Shown here piece after piece: positions 31,775 through 39,719 of a DNA stretch of 64,000 bases (its first letter is position 1; every line of letters begins with the position of its first letter). Under the pieces are notes generated by a model. That model was not told the origin of the DNA. It worked only from the letters and a program-made list of their open reading frames with translations, and searched no databases. This DNA is from Dactylosporangium sp. AC04546 (GTDB lineage Bacteria > Actinomycetota > Actinomycetes > Mycobacteriales > Micromonosporaceae): the NCBI RefSeq assembly GCF_022095675.1, contig NZ_JAHYSG010000010.1:1-64000 (forward strand). Direction: 5' to 3'. Both the position numbers and the translations under genes were made by a program.

Positions 31775-33208
31775 ATGAGAAGACCCGCCATCGCCGCGGC
31801 CGCCGGCTCCGCGGTGGTCCTCGCGGTGAGCCTCGCGGCCGTCGCGCACGCCGCGGCGCCGCAGCTGACCGCCACGTTCGGCCAGACCTCGACCTGGAGC
31901 ACCGGCTACGGCGCCCAGTACCTGATCCGCAACACCGGCGACGCCCCGTCCACGAGCTGGCGGGTCGAGTTCGACCTGCCCGCCGGCTCGACCGTGAGCA
32001 GCTCGTGGAGCTCGGTGCGGACCGTCTCCGGGCAGCACTACACGTTCACCAACGTCGCCTACAACGGCGACATCGCCCCCGGCGCGTCCGAGGACTTCGG
32101 GTTCAACGTGTCCGGCCTCGGTACCCCGCTCAACTGCACCATCGACGGGCGGCCCTGTGCCGGCGGCGGCACCCCGTCGCCGTCCGCGCCGGCTTCCGGA
32201 TCACCGACCGCGTCACCGGCACCGACGTCCACCGGTCCCGTGGTGGACGTCTCGACGGCCGCGCAGTTGCAGGGGGCGCTGGCCGCCGCCCGGCCCGGGC
32301 AGACGATCCGGCTCGCTGCCGGCACGTACCACGGTTCGTTCGTCACCACGATCGCCGGCACGGCGTCACAACGCATCACCCTCACCGGCCCGGCGAACGC
32401 GATCCTCGTCAACGACGGACCGTCCGGCACCGCGCCGAGCTGCCCGGTGCCGAGCACCGGATGGGACTCCGGCTACGGCCTGTGGCTGTACAACGCGCCG
32501 TACTGGAACCTCACCGGCTTCACCGTCGCCGACGCCAAGAAGGGCATCGTCGCCGACAACTCGCACCACACCACGCTCGACGGCGTCTACGTCCACGACG
32601 TCGAGGAGGAGGCCGTGCACTTCCGCCGGTCCTCCGCCGACAGCGTCATCCGCAACTCACGCATCGAGCGCACCGGGCTCGTGCAGGCCGGGTACGGCGA
32701 GGGCGTCTACATCGGCTCCGCCGGCTCGAACTGGGGCTGCCACGGCAACAGCGGCGGCGCCGACCGTTCCGACCGGGTCCAGGTGCTGAACAACCGCATC
32801 GGCCCCGGCGTCGCCGCCGAGGCGATCGACGTCAAGGAGGGCACGTTCAACGGCGTCATCCGTGGCAACACATTCGACGGGCAGGGGATCTCCGGCGACA
32901 ACTCCGCCGACTCGTGGGTCGACGTGAAGGGCGTCGGCTACGTCATCGAGGACAACACCGGCAGCTTCCGCAGTCCGGGCACGTTCGCCAACGGATACGA
33001 GACGCACAACCCGAGCACCACGCCGTCGTTCGGCAACGGCTGCGGCAACGTCTGGCGGGGCAACCGCTCCGACCTGGGCGGCACCGGTGACTACGCGATC
33101 AACGTCACGTCCACCTCGAAGTGCTCCGGCAACCCCAACGTCGTGTACGCCTCGAACACGGTGACCAACGCCGTACGGGGCCTGACGAACGTCGCCGTGA
33201 CCCCGTAG
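31775..33208 (+). CDS. Secreted CBM2 + right-handed beta-helix (pectate-lyase-like) protein
   Basis: 477 residues from ATG 31775, nine nt after the previous stop. Signal peptide (~1-28), then an N-terminal CBM2 (~29-133, APQLTATFGQTSTWSTGYGA ... LNCTIDGRPC) nearly identical in places to the CBM2 of the preceding gene, a Ser/Pro/Thr linker, and a beta-helix domain (VSTAAQLQGALAAARPGQTIRLAAGTYHGSF, TGFTVADAKKGIVADNSHHTTLDGVYVHDVEEEAVHFR). The repeats resemble PL9/PL1-type pectate lyases, but I cannot assign catalytic residues. It is probably co-transcribed with the upstream enzyme; the shared CBM2 points to module shuffling between neighbours. Confidence 0.83.
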   Translation: MRRPAIAAAAGSAVVLAVSLAAVAHAAAPQLTATFGQTSTWSTGYGAQYLIRNTGDAPSTSWRVEFDLPAGSTVSSSWSSVRTVSGQHYTFTNVAYNGDIAPGASEDFGFNVSGLGTPLNCTIDGRPCAGGGTPSPSAPASGSPTASPAPTSTGPVVDVSTAAQLQGALAAARPGQTIRLAAGTYHGSFVTTIAGTASQRITLTGPANAILVNDGPSGTAPSCPVPSTGWDSGYGLWLYNAPYWNLTGFTVADAKKGIVADNSHHTTLDGVYVHDVEEEAVHFRRSSADSVIRNSRIERTGLVQAGYGEGVYIGSAGSNWGCHGNSGGADRSDRVQVLNNRIGPGVAAEAIDVKEGTFNGVIRGNTFDGQGISGDNSADSWVDVKGVGYVIEDNTGSFRSPGTFANGYETHNPSTTPSFGNGCGNVWRGNRSDLGGTGDYAINVTSTSKCSGNPNVVYASNTVTNAVRGLTNVAVTP

Positions 33209-33225
33209 CGGCGCCGGCGGCCCAG

Positions 33226-33459
33226 CTACGCGGTGCTGGCCTGGCTGTGCCGGGCCAGCACCTCCGCGCGGGAGGCGTCGTCGGCGGCGAGGACACCCCC
33301 GTTGGCGACGTCGTGCCCGCCGATCTCGGTGAACACGATGCGGACGTCCTGACGCCGCGCGCCCAGATGCGCCACGGCGTCTTCAGTGACCGCCTCAACG
33401 AACCGCCGCCGCTGGTCCAGGCTGCGACCCCGTAGAAGCTCAACGGTGATGTTCGGCAT
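33226..33459 (-). CDS. 4-oxalocrotonate tautomerase family protein
   Basis: 77 residues from ATG 33459, preceded by a perfect AGGAGGG; an upstream GTG adds five residues only. After Met removal the N-terminus is Pro-1 (MPNITVELLRGRSLDQRRRFVEAVTEDA in outline), the catalytic base of the tautomerase superfamily, and VRIVFTEIGGHDVANGGVL fits the second half. Enol-keto tautomerisation of an unsaturated uronate intermediate is a reasonable guess from the KduD gene it diverges from. Confidence 0.82.
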   Translation of the reverse strand: MPNITVELLRGRSLDQRRRFVEAVTEDAVAHLGARRQDVRIVFTEIGGHDVANGGVLAADDASRAEVLARHSQASTA

Positions 33460-33485
33460 GTGGGCCCTCCTCATTCTCAGACACC

Positions 33486-33501
33486 GTCCACATACTTGAT
33501 A
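33486..33501. promoter_or_regulatory. Half-conserved copy of the uronate operator
   Basis: GTCCACATACTTGATA keeps the left half (GTCCACATA) of the palindrome found at 27531 and 29345, while the right half is degraded. It lies between the divergent tautomerase gene and kduD. Weaker than the other two copies. Confidence 0.35.
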
Positions 33502-33533
33502 GCTGTACAGGATGACCTCTAGGATTCACAAGC

Positions 33534-34295
33534 ATGACAACCACCGCGCTGTTCTCCCTGGCCGGCCGCACCGCGCTGGTCACCGGCGCGAGCCGGGGCA
33601 TCGGGCGGGCGATCGCGCTCGGCCTCGCCGCCGCCGGCAGCGACCTGATCCTCGCCGGGCGCGCCACCTCCCACGAGAACACCGCCGACGCCGTCGCCGC
33701 ACTCGGCCGTGACTGCCGGGTCATCGACGTCGACCTCGCCGACCCGCTCGCCGCCCGCGACGCCGCCGCAGCCGTCGCCCGCGACAGCACCGTCGACATC
33801 GTCGTCAACAACGCCGGGATCATCTGCCGCGACGATGTGCGCTCGATCGCGCCGCAGGACTGGACGCGGGTGCTCGACGTCAACCTCAACAGCCTGTTCT
33901 TCCTGAGCCAGCAGCTGGCGGCGCCGATGGCCGCCCGCGGCCGGGGCAAGCTCATCAACGTCGCGAGCCTGCTGTCCTTCCAGGGCGGCATCCGCGTCGC
34001 GGCCTACACGGCGTCGAAGCACGCCGTCGCCGGTCTCACCCGTGCGATGGCCAACGAACTGGGCCCGCACGGGGTCCAGGTCAACGCCATCGCGCCCGGA
34101 TACATCGCGACGGACAACACCCGGGCACTGCGCGAGGACCCCGCCCGGTTCCGCTCCATCGCCGAACGAATCCCGGCCGGTCGCTGGGGCACGCCGGAGG
34201 ACCTCGTCGGCACCGCCGTCTTCCTCGCCGCCCCCGCGTCCGACTACGTCAACGGACACGTCCTCGTCGTCGACGGCGGATGGATGGCCCGCTGA
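33534..34295 (+). CDS. kduD: 2-dehydro-3-deoxy-D-gluconate 5-dehydrogenase
   Basis: 253 residues, classical SDR. Motifs are TGASRGIG (NAD), NNAG, the catalytic Ser/Tyr/Lys in INVASLLSFQGGIRVAAYTASKHAV and the KduD-type ending DYVNGHVLVVDGGWMAR. KduD reduces 3-deoxy-D-glycero-2,5-hexodiulosonate, formed from unsaturated pectin fragments, to 2-keto-3-deoxygluconate. The usual partner kduI and the downstream kdgK/kdgA are not in the window. A TIM-barrel isomerase gene starts four nt after its stop. Confidence 0.88.
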   Translation: MTTTALFSLAGRTALVTGASRGIGRAIALGLAAAGSDLILAGRATSHENTADAVAALGRDCRVIDVDLADPLAARDAAAAVARDSTVDIVVNNAGIICRDDVRSIAPQDWTRVLDVNLNSLFFLSQQLAAPMAARGRGKLINVASLLSFQGGIRVAAYTASKHAVAGLTRAMANELGPHGVQVNAIAPGYIATDNTRALREDPARFRSIAERIPAGRWGTPEDLVGTAVFLAAPASDYVNGHVLVVDGGWMAR

Positions 34296-34299
34296 GCCG

Positions 34300-35061
34300 A
34301 TGGGCACGCTGATCCCCGGGCTCTGCTCGGTCACACTCCGCCGGCACCCGGCGGCCGAGGTCGTCGCCGTCGCCGCCGCCGCGGGCCTGACCACCATCGA
34401 GTGGGCCGGCGACCTGCACGCTCCGCCCGGCGACCGCACCACCGCAGCCGGCCTGCGGGCGCGCACCGCCGACGCGGGGCTGTCCGTCGCCGCCTACGGC
34501 AGCTACCTGCGCGCCGGCCGCACCGACCCCGCCGAGATCACCGCGACGGTCGGTACCGCCGTCGCGCTGGGCGCCGCTCGCATCCGCATCTGGGCCGGCG
34601 CCGAGGCCTCGGCCGGTGCGACCGCGGCCGGGCGCGCGGCGGTCGCCGCCGACACGCGCCGCGTCTGCGACGAGGCCGCCGACGCCGGCATCACGGTGGC
34701 CTTCGAGTACCACACCGCAACCCTCACCGACGACCCGGCATCGACGCTGGCCCTGCTCGCCGACGTGGCCCGCCCCAATGCCGGCACCTACTGGCAGCCA
34801 CCCAACGGCATGCCCGACGCCGCGGCCCTGGACACCCTCGACGCCGTGCTCCCCCACGTCACCGCCGTCCACGCGTTCTCATGGTGGCCCGGCACGCACC
34901 GGCGCCGCCTGCACGAACGGCGGCGGCTGTGGCAGGCGGTGGCCGCTCGCCTCCGCGCAGTCGACCGATCGCTCGACGTCCTGCTGGAGTTCGTCCCCGA
35001 CGACGACCCCAGCCTGGTGACCCCCGAGGCCGCCGCACTGCGCCGCCTCCTGCGAGCGTGA
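34300..35061 (+). CDS. Sugar isomerase/epimerase, xylose-isomerase-like TIM barrel
   Basis: 253 residues from ATG 34300. The pattern GLCSVTLRRHPAAEVVAVAAAAGLTTIEWAGDLH, RIWAGAEAS, GITVAFEYHTATLTDD (Glu metal ligand), GTYWQPPN and VTAVHAFSWWPG (His) and LLEFVPDDD (Glu) fits the AP_endonuc_2 family. Coupled to kduD by a 4-nt gap, it could replace KduI as the isomerase that makes the KduD substrate; this is inference from position only. Confidence 0.8.
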   Translation: MGTLIPGLCSVTLRRHPAAEVVAVAAAAGLTTIEWAGDLHAPPGDRTTAAGLRARTADAGLSVAAYGSYLRAGRTDPAEITATVGTAVALGAARIRIWAGAEASAGATAAGRAAVAADTRRVCDEAADAGITVAFEYHTATLTDDPASTLALLADVARPNAGTYWQPPNGMPDAAALDTLDAVLPHVTAVHAFSWWPGTHRRRLHERRRLWQAVAARLRAVDRSLDVLLEFVPDDDPSLVTPEAAALRRLLRA

Positions 35062-35081
35062 CCGCTCGGTCCGCGGGAAGA

Positions 35082-37025
35082 TCAGCGTTGTGCCGGCACG
35101 TGGCCGAGGTCGGCTGCCGGCTTGCCGGTCCGGGTCGGGATCGTGACGAGCAGCGAGGTGCCGGCGTTGAGCGGGCTCGATATGTCCAGATGCCCGCCCA
35201 GGGCCTCGACGCGGTCCTGGAGGCCGGTGAGCCCGGAACCCCGGGCCGGGTCGGCGCCGCCGACGCCGTCGTCGCGGATCGCGAGCTTCAGCACGTCGGA
35301 CTGCGTCGTGACGTTGACGTCCACCATCGACGCCCGGGAGTGCTTGGCCGCGTTCGTCAGCGACTCCGAGACCACGTAGTAGGCGGCGACCTCCACCGGT
35401 GTGGGTGGCCGGTGGTCGGTGTGGACGCGCAGGTTGACCGGGATCGCCGACCGGCGGGCAAGCGCCTTGAGCGTCGGCGCGAGGCCGCCGGCACCGAGCA
35501 CGGCCGGATGGATGCCACGTGCCAGCTCCCGCAGGTCGGCCATGACGGCGGAGAGGCTCGTCGCCGCCTGGGCCATGTGTGCCCGCAGCTGCTCGGGTGA
35601 CATGTCGGCCTCCTCCGCGGCGCGCAGGTTGAGGCTGATGGCGATCAGGTGCTGCTGCGCACCGTCGTGCAGGTCACGTTCGATGCGCTGGCGCGCCTCG
35701 TCGGCGGCGGTGGCGATCCGGGCGCGGGAGGCGATGAGCTGGGCCCGGCTGTCGGCGTTGGCGATGGCGGTGGCGGCGAGGTCGGTGAAGTCCGTGATGC
35801 GCGTCTCCGCGTCCTGCGGCAGCGGCTCGGGCTGCGTGGAGGTGACGATGACGGTGCCCCACAGGCGGTTCTCGACGACGATCGGCACGGCGACCGCCGC
35901 CTGGATGCCCAGGGCCAGTCGGCACGCGTTGCCGGGGCCGGTCTTGTCGGCGTACGAGTCGGCCCGGGCGGCGCGGCCGGTGCGCCGGACCAGTTCGGCG
36001 ACGCTGTCGTTCTCGACGAGCCCGTCGTCGCGCGCCGCCGTCCGCCACTGGCTCTCGGGCAGCGCCATCAGGCCGGGCTGGTTGGTCGAGACGATCGTGA
36101 CGGTGTCGTCGGGCTCGAAGTGCAGCAACGTCGTGTGGCGATCGTCCAGGAGTCGGCTGACCTCCGTGGTGACGGCGCGGAAGACCTCGGCCGGGTTGAC
36201 GGCGCGCGCCACGAGTGTCGCCACCCGCCGCAGCGCCGCCTGCTGGGCCGCCCGCGCGCGCAGTTCCTCACCGTTGGCGGCGAGCGTGTTGACCATGGCC
36301 GCGCGCTCGCGGGCGGCATGCAGCAGCGAAGCCAGCGGCGGGACCACTCGCTGCTGCAGGCGGAGCACCTGCCGGTCCGGCACGCCGTCGGGCACGCGCA
36401 GCGTCCCCAGCAACGTGCCGTCGTGGCGCAGCGGGAACGCGGTTGGCCGGCCACGCTCACGGGCTGGGAGGTTCCCTTCCGGGGGCTCCGGGTGGCCGTC
36501 TTCGGCGCCGGGCACCCCGGGCTCCGCTTCGATCACCACCGCGGGCAGGTCCAACGCATGGGTGATCCGCTGGGACACCGCGGGCAGCGCCGCGGCGACG
36601 TCGTCCGTGTCGAGCAGCAGGCGGGCCATGTCCGCGGTGAGGTCGGACTCCTGGGCCTGCGCGGCCCGCATCCGGGACTGGTTCGCCAGGGCGCTGACCA
36701 CCACCGCGACGCTGACGAACACCACGAGCGGCGTCACGTCCCGCACATCGGAGTCGGCGAGGTTGCTGATGGGACTCACGAAGAAGGACACGAACGCGAC
36801 GAGGCTCGCCAACGCTGTGGCCACCCCGAGCCACAGTCCCCAGACGATCGAGACCACAACGACGCCGAGCAGATAGATCACGCTCGGCGTCGACTCTCTC
36901 GTGAACGCGTGGAGTGGGACGGTGAGCAGGCTCTCCAGTGTGATGAGCAGGAGAGCGACCGCGACTCCCAGCCACACGGGAGGGGGCGTCGGCCGCACCA
37001 ACATCGATAACGGGCTCGCGCGCAT
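35082..37025 (-). CDS. Membrane sensor histidine kinase with DUF4118-like and GAF domains (second copy)
   Basis: 647 residues. Four N-terminal hydrophobic segments (VWLGVAVALLLITLE, SVIYLLGVVVVSIVWG, VATALASLVAFVSFF, LVVFVSVAVVVSAL), GAF regions, a HisKA_3 motif IERDLHDGAQQHLI and a HATPase (SESLTNAAKHS, IRDDGVGG, GSGLTGLQDRVEALGG). Same layout as the kinase at 13787-15607. A receiver-only response regulator gene lies 36 nt upstream on the same strand, so the pair is probably one operon. Confidence 0.87.
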   Translation of the reverse strand: MRASPLSMLVRPTPPPVWLGVAVALLLITLESLLTVPLHAFTRESTPSVIYLLGVVVVSIVWGLWLGVATALASLVAFVSFFVSPISNLADSDVRDVTPLVVFVSVAVVVSALANQSRMRAAQAQESDLTADMARLLLDTDDVAAALPAVSQRITHALDLPAVVIEAEPGVPGAEDGHPEPPEGNLPARERGRPTAFPLRHDGTLLGTLRVPDGVPDRQVLRLQQRVVPPLASLLHAARERAAMVNTLAANGEELRARAAQQAALRRVATLVARAVNPAEVFRAVTTEVSRLLDDRHTTLLHFEPDDTVTIVSTNQPGLMALPESQWRTAARDDGLVENDSVAELVRRTGRAARADSYADKTGPGNACRLALGIQAAVAVPIVVENRLWGTVIVTSTQPEPLPQDAETRITDFTDLAATAIANADSRAQLIASRARIATAADEARQRIERDLHDGAQQHLIAISLNLRAAEEADMSPEQLRAHMAQAATSLSAVMADLRELARGIHPAVLGAGGLAPTLKALARRSAIPVNLRVHTDHRPPTPVEVAAYYVVSESLTNAAKHSRASMVDVNVTTQSDVLKLAIRDDGVGGADPARGSGLTGLQDRVEALGGHLDISSPLNAGTSLLVTIPTRTGKPAADLGHVPAQR

Positions 37026-37061
37026 TATGCAACTTTAGTACGATTTGCCCGTGGTCGGCGG

Positions 37062-37451
37062 CTACGCGCTACTGCCGTCATGTGTGCTGTTCAACGCATC
37101 TTGGATCGTGCGGGCGGACAGCTCCGCCTTGTCCACGAACGCCAGCGCTGGACTCTCGTGGACCAGGTCGACCATCTCGTCCCTGGAGTGGCTGGAGATC
37201 AGGATGACCTGGACCGCCCAGCTGCGCTCCCCGGCGGTGGCCTCGATGCGTTCGGCCAGGTCGAAGCCGCTTTCCGCACCCAGGTAGACGTCCACCAGGA
37301 CGACGTCCGGCCGGAGGGCGTCGATGTCGGCCATCGCCTGCGCGCTGTCGTGCGCCACCCCTACGATGGCCATCCCCTGACTGGCCAGCGCCCGCTCGGC
37401 GGCAGTGAGAAACGCGGTCGAGTCGTCGACGATGAGGCACCGCATCCCCAT
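37062..37451 (-). CDS. Single-domain (receiver-only) response regulator
   Basis: 129 residues from ATG 37451; longer frames to 37538 add a non-homologous leader. It has the CheY fold residues: acidic pair in LIVDDSTAF, phospho-acceptor Asp in VVLVDVYLG, Ser in LISSHSRDE and Lys in AFVDKAEL. No DNA-binding domain follows, so output must go through another protein. It precedes the GAF histidine kinase gene, its likely phosphodonor. Confidence 0.85.
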   Translation of the reverse strand: MGMRCLIVDDSTAFLTAAERALASQGMAIVGVAHDSAQAMADIDALRPDVVLVDVYLGAESGFDLAERIEATAGERSWAVQVILISSHSRDEMVDLVHESPALAFVDKAELSARTIQDALNSTHDGSSA

Positions 37452-37547
37452 GACCCCCAGGCTCCCGGGTCCAACCAGCGAGGCTCCCGCAGGCCGCGCA
37501 GCAACCACAAACCAACGGTAACGCGCGCGGGAAGGCACCTGCCCCGC

Positions 37548-37709
37548 TTACGCCGCGGCATGCTCCACCAGGGCGGTCACCGCCGGGTGCCAGGGCCGGT
37601 CGAGCGGGCCGCGGAGCACCAGCCGGCGGGCCAGGACCGGCCGCAGCGGCACGAGCACCAGTCGCGGGTCGAGCATCGCGACGAACGCGCGCAGTTGTGC
37701 CAGGTTCAT
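37548..37709 (-). pseudogene. LysR family regulator remnant with internal deletion
   Basis: A 53-codon frame from ATG 37709 to TAA 37548 reads MNLAQLRAFVA, the standard start of a LysR HTH, and then jumps to DPRLVLVPLRPVLARRL...RPWHPAVTALVEHAAA, the standard C-terminus of the effector domain. About 230 residues are missing between them. It diverges from the EamA remnant at 37780, as intact LysR/EamA pairs often do. Confidence 0.75.
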
Positions 37710-37779
37710 GAGCAACCCTCATAGTGTCGTGCATGCCACTTGTTGGACTCATGACGCGGCGCCGACCCATGATCCGACC

Positions 37780-38146
37780 ATGCGCAACGTCCGATGGGTA
37801 CCCTCCTTCCTGCTGCTGTCCCTGATCTGGGGGTCCAGCTTCCTGTTCATCAAGGTCGCGGTCACCGCCGGCGTCGAGCCGGTGTGGCTCGCGTTCTGGC
37901 GCTGTGCCTTCGGCGCCGCGGCCCTGGCGGTGTGCTGCCTGATCCTGCGGGCGCCCCTGTCCCGGGACCCGGCCGCGTGCGGTCCTGTTCAGCGAGCCGG
38001 TCGGACCCGCGACACTCGCGGGAGCGGCCCTGGTGATCGGCGGCGCGATGCTGACCGCCGCCCGAGGGAACGTCCCGAGCGCGGGACCCGCGGCCGGCTC
38101 CCCCGCCCGGGGTGGCGGCGCCGTCGTGGGTGCCACCAACAGTTGA
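37780..38146 (+). pseudogene. EamA/DMT transporter remnant with internal deletion and frameshift
   Basis: From ATG 37780 the frame gives MRNVRWVPSFLLLSLIWGSS and a second hydrophobic segment, the first ~60 residues of an EamA-family exporter. Near 37975 the similarity moves to another frame: VLFSEPVGPATLAGAALVIG followed by GAMLTAAR to the TGA at 38144-38146, which is the end of the same family. The ~200 residues between are gone. Confidence 0.75.
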
Positions 38147-38149
38147 CCG

Positions 38150-38598
38150 GTGAGCTGGGGCGCGTTCGTTGCCGCGGTTGGTGACGTGCTCGCGCCCGCG
38201 GTCGGCGTGGCGCTGAGTCCCGTGCCCATCATCGCCGTCGTGCTCATGCTCATGTCCGCTCACGCCCGTACGGTCCCGCCCGCGTTTGCCGGGGGCTGGC
38301 TGGTCGGTGCTGCTCTCGGCCGGGAACCTCAAGAACGTCACCCTCGCCATGAGCGCCGCGCTCGCCATCGCCCAGCATGACCTGTCGCCGGGGGCCAGCG
38401 CGGCCGCCGTCGTCGTCTTCGTGCTTGCCGGCAGCCTCACCGTTGTCGGGCCGGTCCTGGCGGCGCCAGGTGGCTCGGCTGCTGGTGCCCGTCAAGGACT
38501 GGTTCGTCCGGGAGAACGCCACCATCCTGTTCGTCGTCCTGCTGGTGCTCGGGATCGTCCTCATCGGCAAGGGCGTCGTCGCGATCAGCAGGGAGTGA
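38150..38598 (+). pseudogene. GAP (Sap) family membrane protein remnant with deletion and frameshifts
   Basis: GTG 38150 opens MSWGAFVAAVGDVLAPAVGV and continues to FAGGWLVG, the N-terminus of the GAP/Sap family. At ~38310 the reading moves to another frame (VLLSAGNLKNVTLAMSAALA ... VFVLAGSLTVVGPVL) and at ~38465 to a third (ARLLVPVKDWFVRENATILF, then VVLLVLGIVLIGKGVVAISRE) ending at TGA 38598. The second and third transmembrane segments are missing. Not functional as read. Confidence 0.75.
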
Positions 38599-38603
38599 TC
38601 GTC

Positions 38604-39593
38604 ATGACCGTGGATCGTTTCGAGACCGAGCACGACGGCGCCGCGCCGTTCGCACCGTGGGAGGACGGCGAGCGGGAGCCGACCGGGTCCGGGCATCTCG
38701 AGTGGTGGTACTTCGACGCGCAGTTCACCGACGGCGGTACCGTCGCCGTCACCGTCGCCACCAAGCCGCCCGGCGGCGACGTCAGCCCGCCGCTCAGGCC
38801 CACCGTCCGGGTGCAGTACGTGTCGCCGGAGGGCGTTTCGACGCAGGTCCAGCCCGTGTTCCCGGCCGAGCGGTTCTCGGCCCAGGAGGACCAGTGCGAC
38901 GTGCGGATCGGGCCCAACCACATCAGCGGCGACCTGCACACCTACCAGGTCGTCACCCGGGACCCGCGGATCTCGCTCGACCTGACGTTCACCGCGACCG
39001 TGCCCTCAGCCCGCGTCGGCACCGGGCGCAAGCTCCTCGGCCCGAGCGGCCAGCACGCCGGCTGGGTCGTGCCGGTCCCCCGAGCCGACGTCACCGGCAC
39101 CGTCGTCGTCGGCGGTGACATGGTGCCCGTCGCCGGGGAGGGCTACCACGACCACAACTGGTACGACACCGGGTTCGGGGAGTTCCTGCAGGAGTGGTAC
39201 TGGGCGCGCGGCCAGTTCGGCAACGACACGATCATCTTCGGCGCCGACACGAGCAAGTCGGCCACCGGCAGCGTCACGCTCCCCTTCATGATCTTCTCGC
39301 ATGACGGCCGGATGCCGATCACGACCGATCGCGACGGGGCGGTAACGGTCGAACACTGGCGTGAGGAGGACGGCGAACGGATTCCCGACCGCCTCCGCTT
39401 CGACTGGCACGACCCTGACAGCGCCGACGAGATCGGCGTCGAGATGACCGGCACCCAGCTGCTGCGCGGCTCCGTCGAACACGGCATGCACTACCGGCGG
39501 CTGTCCAGCACCGCCACCCTCCGGACGCGGATCGACGGCGAGGAGCGGCAGGACACCAACCGGCTGATCTTCGAGCACACCTACTTCGACTGA
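38604..39593 (+). CDS. CrtC/AttH-like lipocalin-fold protein
   Basis: 329 residues from ATG 38604. The N-terminal HLEWWYFDAQFTDGG and the central GEGYHDHNWYDTGF are hallmarks of the CrtC (hydroxyneurosporene synthase)/AttH family, two tandem lipocalin-like beta-barrels. Carotenoid hydratase activity is known for CrtC itself; no carotenoid genes are nearby, so the substrate is open. The frame is intact, in contrast to the three damaged genes just before it, and a strong hairpin follows. Confidence 0.8.
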   Translation: MTVDRFETEHDGAAPFAPWEDGEREPTGSGHLEWWYFDAQFTDGGTVAVTVATKPPGGDVSPPLRPTVRVQYVSPEGVSTQVQPVFPAERFSAQEDQCDVRIGPNHISGDLHTYQVVTRDPRISLDLTFTATVPSARVGTGRKLLGPSGQHAGWVVPVPRADVTGTVVVGGDMVPVAGEGYHDHNWYDTGFGEFLQEWYWARGQFGNDTIIFGADTSKSATGSVTLPFMIFSHDGRMPITTDRDGAVTVEHWREEDGERIPDRLRFDWHDPDSADEIGVEMTGTQLLRGSVEHGMHYRRLSSTATLRTRIDGEERQDTNRLIFEHTYFD

Positions 39594-39664
39594 ACGATCT
39601 TCAACCGAACGATCGGCCGGCGACCTCCACCGGCGGGCGGCGGAAGAACTCTCAGGCCCGGACA

Positions 39665-39693
39665 GGGGCGGTGAGGCCGGGCCTCACCGCCCC
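39665..39693. terminator. Bidirectional hairpin terminator
   Basis: GGGGCGGTGAGGC (39665-39677) and GCCTCACCGCCCC (39681-39693) form a perfect 13-bp stem with a 3-nt loop between two convergent genes (CrtC-like, ending 39593, and cbtA, ending 39720). Confidence 0.8.
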
Positions 39694-39719
39694 TCGGGCC
39701 GGTCGAACTGCGAAGCGGA

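Noticed and set aside
29684..33208. A single 1174-residue protein covering both beta-helix enzymes
   Set aside because: The first 697 codons are an Arg-rich shadow of the first enzyme; the real second gene begins at ATG 31775 with a signal peptide.
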